Positions 57,569 to 64,000 of a stretch of 64,000 nucleotides of DNA are shown one piece after another (position 1 is the stretch's first letter; every line of letters begins with the position of its first letter). The notes below the pieces were generated by a model. That model was not told where the DNA came from and made no database searches. It saw nothing but the letters and a program-made list of their open reading frames with translations. The position numbers and the translations under genes are program-made. Source of the stretch: Pinus tabuliformis. Its lineage: Eukaryota; Streptophyta; Pinopsida; Pinales; Pinaceae. The DNA lies in contig CM062813.1 in assembly GCA_031772625.1 (NCBI GenBank), positions 764,522,720 through 764,586,719 of the forward strand. Direction: 5' to 3'.

Positions 57569-58980
57569 TGTTAAGTTATGGTATGTTCTATGCTTATAGC
57601 AGTTTACTTTTCTTTCTTATTATTATCCACAGATTAGCAATCACATGCACATAAAGTAAAGTGTAGATAGAACATTAAACGATCGACAGAAAACAAGCCA
57701 AGACAAAAGACACAAGATGTGGCGGCTAGCCAGGGACAAACCCCACAATGTGTGGGGAAACCATTTGATCAAATCTTTTTTTATCTTCAATAATTCAGCA
57801 AAGAGAAATAGTACGATAAATCTGATTTATATCAACAGTAGCAAACCCTAGATCAGCAGCATCAGCATTAGCAGCTTCATCATCAAACTAGGGTAGACGA
57901 TATCTCACAAACCGACCGTCGGATCGGCTTGATTCCACCACCAAAAGTTGCGGCTTCCAGAGGAGGTTTAGATGAACCTACAGTGCAGTTCAGATGAGGA
58001 GATCTTCTAGTCCATGCAGGTCAAACTTCACTTCTGCAGTTGCAGCTTCAGTTTCAGCAGCTTCCTTCAAACTAGGGCAGTCAATATCTTGCAAACCGTC
58101 CGTCGGATTGACTTGATTCCACCACCAAAAGTTGCGGCTTTCAGAGGAGGTTCAAATGAACCTACAACGCAGTTTAGATGAGGAGATCTTCTAGTCCACG
58201 CAGATCGAAATTTACTTCTGCAGTTGCAACTTCAGTGTTAGCAGCTTCCTTCAAACTAGGGCAGTTGATATCTTGCAAGCCATTCATCGGATTAACTTGA
58301 TTCCACCACCAAAAGTTGCGGCGTTTAGAGGAGGTTCAGATGAACCTATAGCGTAGTTCAAATGAGGAGATATTCTAGTCCACGCAGGTCAAACTTTACT
58401 TCTGCAGTTGTAGCTTTAGTTTCAGCAGCTTCCTTCAAACTAGGGCAGTTGATATCTTGCAAACCGTTCGTCGGATTGACTTTATTCCACCACCAAAAAT
58501 TGCGGCTTTCAGAGGAGGTTCAGATGAACCTATAGCATAGTTCAAATGAGGAGATCTTCTAGTCCACGCAGCTCAAACTTTATTTTTGCAGTTGCAGCTT
58601 CAGTTTCAGCAGCTTCCGGCTTCACATGTGTGAGGGAGAGACCCTTTTCTGTGCAGTAGAGAAGAGACTCTTTTCTGCGCAGTAGAGAGAGAGGTGATGA
58701 TATGAGTGAGTCCAAATGAGGAAAAGTCTTCCTATATTTATATACAACGTTGGTGTTTGAATAGATGCAACTGTTGGGCTTCTGAGCCTACATGAGTTGT
58801 AGGTCGGCGTGATAATAATTCCATAATCAAAATAAATTCATATCTCCATGAATACTTATCAGAATCGGATGATATTTATATCAAACCTACACCTCTCAAC
58901 GAGAGGAATCTAATCAAAATATTATCAGCCATGAATAAGATGACCCACATGAAGTTTTGCCCTAGTTGCCAATTTTAACA
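57569..58980 (-). repeat. 3' LTR of the Copia element, with a 184-bp tandem array
   Basis: 1,412 bp. Units starting at 57871, 58057, 58241 and 58425 and ending at 58608 repeat every 184-186 bp. The LTR termini match those of the solo LTRs at 22029 and 31377. Confidence 0.85.
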
Positions 58981-59225
58981 CTCCCTATCAACTGGGGAGA
59001 ACTTCATCTACAATCTGTCTATCGATCATTATTACTCATCCATCAAATGCACTGCCTTGTACAGCCTGACCCTTGCCCTGCTCTGCTCTATTCTACCTGT
59101 TCTGCTTTGTCTTTTTCTGCCTTGTATTGATTTGTACGACTCTGCTTTGTTATGCGCTGCTCTGCTTTGTTCTGTTCTGCTTTGCTTTTGTCTGAATTAT
59201 GAAGAAGAAGAAATGATCGAGAATG

Positions 59226-59700
59226 TATCATACTGAATCAAAGTCAGTCTCAGAGTATGTACCACTGGCCCCAGACCAGTCTCAACCAACCCGAAGTTAG
59301 CATCATAGTGAGTACAACTCCACTGGTCCCAGGCCAGTATCATCCTCCACTGACTCAAAGTCAGTCTCAGAGTGCATACCACTGGTCCCAGACCAGTGTC
59401 AACTGGCCCGAAGTCAGCTTCATAGTAAGTACCACTCCTACCACTGGTCCCAGACCAGTATCGCAGTCTCAAAGAGTGTACCACTGGTCCCAAACCAGTC
59501 TCAACCAACCCGAAGTCAGTGTCATAGTATGTACCACTCTCACTGGTCCTAGACTAGTACTGCACTGACACAAAGTCAGTCTCAGAGTATATACCACTGG
59601 TCCTAGACCAATCTCAACTGACCCGAAGTCAGCGTCATAGTATGGTACAACTCCTACCACTGGTCCTAGACCAGTATCATTGATCCCATATCAATGGAGA
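59226..59700. repeat. Tandem array with palindromic ACTGGTCCCAGACCAGT boxes
   Basis: About four units of 100-120 bp. Each contains one or two copies of ACTGGTCCCAGACCAGT (7-bp arms, 3-nt loop) plus CCCGAAGTCAGC and a 'gtcatagta' block. It lies between the RNase H remnant and the 3' LTR. The long open frames across it on both strands come from the repeat and are not genes. Confidence 0.75.
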
Positions 59701-59825
59701 TCATCTTAGCGTAGGGAGTACGATAAATACAACGATGCGTCCATCGGTACTACTATGGTCCCTAACTTCATTTCCCTACTCATTGATCAGATGAGAGGTA
59801 CTTCCCATGAGTCCCAGGCTGCATG

Positions 59826-60090
59826 GGTAGGATGCCTCGACAGGAGAACTAATCAATCCTGTCCTCACAGGAAAACACATCAATCCTTGCTACAATCACC
59901 ATGGAGAACACATCAATCCAGGCTGCCATGGAGAACACATCAATTCTGCTACAATCACCATGGAGAACACATCAATCCAGGCCTCATAGGAGAACACATC
60001 AATCCTGCTACATAGGAGAGTGAATCATCTTGTTCCACAAGAGAGCGAATCATCTTGTCCCACAAGAGAGCGAATCATCTTGTTCCAGTG
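59826..60090. repeat. Tandem repeats of a GAACACATCAATCC unit
   Basis: At least six copies of a unit of about 30-45 bp containing 'gaacacatcaatcc' and 'atgga', grading into three copies of 'gagagcgaatcatcttgt' at 60015-60085. It is a second, unrelated array in the 3' region of the same Copia element. Confidence 0.7.
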
Positions 60091-60318
60091 CGCACCACCA
60101 GGGGAGGGTGAGTCACCCTGTGGTCGTATGTTGCTCCAGTAAGAACCGCAAGCCCTTAGAGCTCCTAGAGCTCAATGTATGCAACATGCAGGACCCTTGT
60201 ACAAGGGTTTCTTGATGACTCCAAGTCGTTTGGAAAAATCGCAGATTAAATGTTTCCTCGGGGTTTTGACAAGGTGTATCGACCTGTACATCATCTTAAT
60301 GCGATGGAGCCTCCTTGC

Positions 60319-62467
60319 TCATCGACTTACCATATCCCAGATGATGTCTATCTGCTGGAGCAATCGACGAATACGGGATTCCTCAATAATCGAATCCCAC
60401 CTTTGGTTGTTACAGAGAATCACAGTGGTATCCAATGTAAATCCAAACAACTCACTAAAGGGCTTTCGCAACCAGACTACCTCACAAGAGGCCATGCTAG
60501 CAGCAATATATTCTGCTTCAGCGGTGCTTAAAGCCACAGACTTCTGCTTCATGCTCATCCAGGATATCGAAGCATATCCCAAGGTGAAACAGCACCCGGA
60601 AGTGCTCTTACGGTCGACCACACTGCCTGCCCAATTAGCATCAATATATCCAAGTAGTCTCACATCTCCAGCAGTGTATCTTAACCCATTAGTAATTGTG
60701 CCACGAAGATATCTTAGAAGATTCTTGGCATCAATCCAGTGAGGCTCAACCAAATATGAGCTCACAATGCTAACTGCAAAACATATGTTCGGACGGAGGT
60801 TCACCAAGAACATCAATGCAAATGAGTTTATGAAACTCAAAGGCATTTCCCAAATCTAGTCTGACATCACTACCATATAACTTCTAAAAGTTAAGATCCT
60901 CGAGGTAGTCACAGGCTTGCAGTCCATCATACCGAATCTTTCCAATATCTTTACCACATATTTTCCTTGAGATAGGAAAATTTCCCTTGGCTTTTGCCAC
61001 ACTTCGAGTCCTAGGAAATAGTGCATCAGTCCTAGGTCCTTCATTTCAAATTCAGAAACCAACTCCCTCTTACATTTGTGAATGAGAGGGTCTGCACCTG
61101 TTAGAAAGAGGTCATCCACATACAACACCAGTGTGAGAGGCTTGTCATCTTCAACCTTAAGGTAAAGGTTAGGATCGACTTCACTCCTAGTGAATCCCAA
61201 TCCCAGCTTCATCAAGTAGCTATTGATCCTCTCATACCATGCTCTGGGTGCTTGCTTCAACCCATAGAGAGCCTTCTTCAACCTGCATACATGAGATTTT
61301 CAATCATAAATCTCAAATCCTTCGGGTTGCTCCACATAGACCTCTTCTTTGATCGAACCGTGCAAGAACGTGGTCTTGACATCCATCTGATGTAGGTTCC
61401 ATCCTTGTGAAGCCACAAGGGCTAAGATCAAGCGGATGGTCGTATATCTGGCAACAGGTGCAAATATCACATCATAGTTTATACGTTCCTTCTGGGATAA
61501 ACCACGAGCAACAAAACAAGCCTTATACTTTTCCGTACTTCCATCTATTGCATGCTTTATCTTGTAAAGCCATTTTGACGTGGCAACTGTCTTGTCCTGG
61601 GGTCTGGGAACTACTTCCCAGACATCATTCTTCATAATAGACTCATATTCTTCGATCATAACATTCTTCCATATTTTATGCTTGACGACATCTGAGAATG
61701 ATGAAGGCTCATTTTGTATGATCGTGCTCATGATGGTCAGGTATCCCTGATACCTGTTAGGTTTCTTACTTTCACGAAAGGTTCCTCGAGGTGCAGCATG
61801 TCCTTCAGCATCATCAAGTATCCCCCTAAGCCATGAAGGCCTCTTCCTAGAAGAGGAAGGCTTAGGTGGATAAATAGGATCCATGGGTTCCTCCAAATCA
61901 GGCATTGTTACATCATCTACCCATAGAGACAGCTTCCACAATCGTACAGTTCTTCCTTTTCACCACACCATTTTGCTCAGGAGTATGTGGTGTAGTAGTC
62001 TCCCTCTTAATGCCAGCCTCAGATATGCCTGAGTGAACCAACTGTAATATATCGGAGGTCTTGCTTTGGCTTGAGGGGAATGGTCCCCTTTTGAGCTTTC
62101 CTTCGGCACATCTTTGATATACACCTTTCTCTACTTAGAATTCGGGCATCCATGTTACCATTTGTCTTACATCGAGTAGAGCTTTATAATGAAGGTGGGC
62201 AAACCTCTGATGCCAAAGTTCGGACTGGAGAGATGTGTCATAAGACATGACACCTAGCGGACTTCCATCGACCTGATATAATGAATCAACATGAAACCCA
62301 AGAGTAAAGTAATCTTTAACATTATTTTTCCATATATGTACCTTGCCATTGCTGAAGGTTACCTTGTAGCCTTTGTCTTTCATTGTTGAGATGGACACCA
62401 GGTTCTTTCGGAGGTCAGGTGCATGTAATACATCTTGGAATTTCAAGCCTTCTTGAATGGATGTCAT
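60319..62467 (-). pseudogene. Copia pol remnant: integrase edges, reverse transcriptase, RNase H
   Basis: 62467-62135 carries the GAG-pre-integrase segment (DVLHAPDLRKNLVSIS, ELWHQRFAHLHY). At about 62050-62000 the frame jumps from 'LQLVHSG' to 'GIKRETTTPHTPEQNG', so the central integrase core with its catalytic Asp residues is deleted. RT (61941-60856) is one frame with a single TGA at 61300: QMDVKTTFLHG, then YVDDLFLTG, the catalytic Asp pair. After a shift, RNase H (60846-60319) has YIDANWAG and STAEAEYIA, but CNNQ stands where Copia enzymes have CDNQ, so one catalytic Asp is lost. Non-functional. Confidence 0.85.
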
Positions 62468-62733
62468 CTTCCTTGATTTCCAACATTCCTTTTACCTTTG
62501 CTATTGAATTTTCTATCCCTTTGATTACCATGAGAGTGATTTTGATCATCGTAACGGTGAGAGTCCTTTCTATGAGGGCATTCCCTTGCATAGTGACCTG
62601 CTTTATTGCAAATGTAACATTGTCCTTTTCTTCCACCCTTAGGTCTAGCCTTTCCTTTTGATTTAGTCCCAGAATTATTTAATTTCTTAGCATGAGAAGA
62701 AAAGGCAGCAGGAGGACTTTTAGGCATGGGCAT
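62464..62733 (-). pseudogene. Gag zinc-knuckle segment of the Copia element
   Basis: Contains CYICNKAGHYARECPHRK, a CCHC knuckle, in a basic region. It is out of frame with the gag N-terminal part at 62761-63321. The sequence passes from here straight to the GAG-pre-integrase segment with no DSGA protease motif, so the protease is deleted. Confidence 0.75.
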
Positions 62734-62760
62734 TTATTGCTCTTCTACCCTTGTTTCTTC

Positions 62761-63321
62761 TTAAATGCATCTAGCCATTAATTTCTCGAAACCAGGAATT
62801 ACATTATTGTTCAGAAGAGTAGTCCTGAAAACGTACCATTTGGATGGTAATCCTCCAAGAGTCGTGAGTGCCATTTCTCTGTCAGTAATAGTCTCCCCAA
62901 TAGATAGGAGATCGTTCTTGATCTCGGTTATTCTTAAGAAGTATGCTTGCATACTCTCATTTTTACCCTTCTTGATTTCCCTCAGCTTATTTCTAAGAAA
63001 CAAAACTTGATTTGCATTATTAACTTTAAATAAACTCACCAGTCTATCGTAGATTTCCTTGGAGGTGTTCAGTTCAGAGATGTAGGCCACCAAGTGCTTG
63101 TCGATAGAGTCCCGAATGATCTTCTTCGCTTTAACTTCTCCATTCTTCCATTTGTTCCTGGCAGCAGGAGGTGCATTTGATGGAGGCTCAACAATATTGC
63201 CTCTCACATGATCCAACACTCCTTGATCCTCAAGGGTTAGATCGATAGACATCTTCCATCCGTGATAGTCAGCGTTCTCACGGAGCTTGTCTTCGGTAGG
63301 AAAGAGTGTTGAGGACCCCAT
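62761..63321 (-). CDS. Copia gag, N-terminal part, open frame
   Basis: 186 codons from an ATG (MGSSTLFPTEDKLRENADYHGW), the typical Copia gag opening. The UBN2-type helical region follows (AKKIIRDSIDKHLVAYI, YDRLVSLFKVNNANQVLFLRNKL, MQAYFLRITEIKNDL, LTTLGGLPSKWYVF). The frame ends before the zinc knuckle, which lies out of frame downstream, so a C-terminally truncated gag is what could be made. The start lies about 80 bp downstream of the PBS, which is normal. Confidence 0.75.
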   Translation of the reverse strand: MGSSTLFPTEDKLRENADYHGWKMSIDLTLEDQGVLDHVRGNIVEPPSNAPPAARNKWKNGEVKAKKIIRDSIDKHLVAYISELNTSKEIYDRLVSLFKVNNANQVLFLRNKLREIKKGKNESMQAYFLRITEIKNDLLSIGETITDREMALTTLGGLPSKWYVFRTTLLNNNVIPGFEKLMARCI

Positions 63322-63410
63322 CGTTCTTTTAGGATAGCCTTGCCAATATTCTCTTCGGTGATTGTGCTTACTCTTGCTCGGGCTTTTCCTTCACCTCAGC
63401 ATTGATCCCA

Positions 63411-64000
63411 TGTTAAGTTATGGTATGTTCTATGCTTATAGCAGTTTACTTTTCTTTCTTATTATTATCCACAGATTAGCAATCACATGTACATAAAGTA
63501 AAGTGCAGATAGAACATTAAATGATCGACAGAAAACAAGCCAAGACAAGAGACACAAGATGTGGCGGCTAGCCAGGGACAAACCCCACAATGTGTCGGGA
63601 AACCCTTTGATCAAATCTTCTTTTATCTTCAATAATTCAGCAAAGAGAAATAGTACAATAAATCTGATTTATATCAACAGTAGCAAACCCTAGATCAGCG
63701 GCATCAGCATTAGCGGCTTCATCATCAAACTAGGGCAGACAATATTTCACAAACTGACCGTCGGATCGGCTTGATTCCACCACCAAAAGTTACGGCTTCC
63801 AGAGGAGGTTTAGATGAACCTATAGTGCAGTTCAGATGAGGGGATCTTCTAGTCCACACAGGTCAAACTTCACTTCTGCAGTTGCAACTTCAGTTTCAAT
63901 AGCTTCCTTCAAACTAAGGCACTCGATATCTTGCAAATCGTTCGTCGGATTGACTTGATTCCACCACCAAAAGTTGCGGCTTTCAGAGGAGGTTCAGATC
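63411..64000 (-). repeat. 5' LTR of the Copia element, truncated by the window end
   Basis: The first 590 bp match 57569-58160 closely, including the start of the 184-bp repeat array. Its outer end lies outside the window. Confidence 0.85.

Larger units (their letters stand above)
57569..64000 (-). mobile_element. Defective Copia element, 5' LTR cut by the window edge
   Basis: 3' LTR at 57569-58980 and 5' LTR from 63411 to beyond 64000, both ending (plus strand, left) in TGTTAAGTTATGG. A mutated PBS (TGGGATCAATGC, complement near 63399-63410) and a purine tract next to 58981 frame the interior. Coding order on the minus strand is gag, zinc knuckle, integrase edge, RT, RNase H. The protease and integrase core are missing. 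Between RNase H and the 3' LTR (58981-60318) lie tandem repeats instead of genes. Copia integrase normally precedes RT, and the order here agrees. Confidence 0.85.

Noticed and set aside
59197..59660. Long open frames on both strands with repeated LGPVV or HWSQTS words
   Set aside because: They are products of the palindromic tandem array. Frames open on both strands of a repeat are expected.

Overview
The window comes from a large, repeat-rich plant nuclear genome. LTR retrotransposons with primer-binding sites for plant initiator tRNA-Met and tRNA-Asp, DUF659-type hAT transposons and a plant L1-like LINE are nested several layers deep. The long LTRs, low gene density and many gag-only elements would suit a conifer or other gymnosperm, but that placement is an inference. 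I found no ordinary host gene, rRNA, tRNA or CRISPR array. Almost every kilobase that can be assigned is transposon-derived.

Layout. 1-4459: remnant of an unclassified plant element, with a duplicated leader carrying GC-rich motifs and a long frame broken only by TAG codons (1651-3162). 4460-15227: a minus-strand Copia LTR fragment split by a Gypsy-type solo LTR (5255-15211, target duplication CTACC). That solo LTR is itself split by an ORF1-only LINE (8556-10718) and by an apparently intact hAT transposon (11242-15021, target duplication ATTTGATC). 15306-23946: a tandem three-LTR, two-gag Copia-type element (target duplication CTTAC), whose third LTR contains another solo LTR (22029-23452). 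25518-33333: a minus-strand Copia 5' end. Its gag is split by a gag-only Copia element (26187-30314, target duplication AGTAC) and its LTR by a solo LTR (31377-33176, target duplication GGCTT).

33705-46859: a hAT transposon whose transposase gene is cut by a Gypsy-type gag-plus-coiled-coil element with about 3.3-kb LTRs (36200-46046, target duplication CAACT). The 5' LTR of that element carries a mini-hAT encoding only a BED zinc finger (37926-39309, target duplication GTCATAAC). 48241-49393: a Copia solo LTR (target duplication TTCTT). 49563-55133: a Copia-like element with two LTRs and no recognisable coding capacity (target duplication GGGCA). 56013-57331: an LTR, PBS and protease-motif fragment. 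57569-64000: a defective minus-strand Copia element with gag, RT and RNase H remnants. Its 5' LTR runs off the window.

Function. The only genes that look translatable as they stand are the hAT transposase at 11783-14262, the LINE ORF1 at 8771-10687, the gag/coiled-coil ORF at 41249-42499, the BED-only ORF at 38400-38678 and the Copia gag at 62761-63321. The most unusual is the LINE ORF1: it contains a 76-residue ubiquitin-like domain ending in Arg-Leu-Arg-Gly-Gly, upstream of a DUF4283-like domain and a zinc knuckle. Most element coordinates rest on target-site duplications, terminal motifs and comparison of copies within the window, all read by eye.
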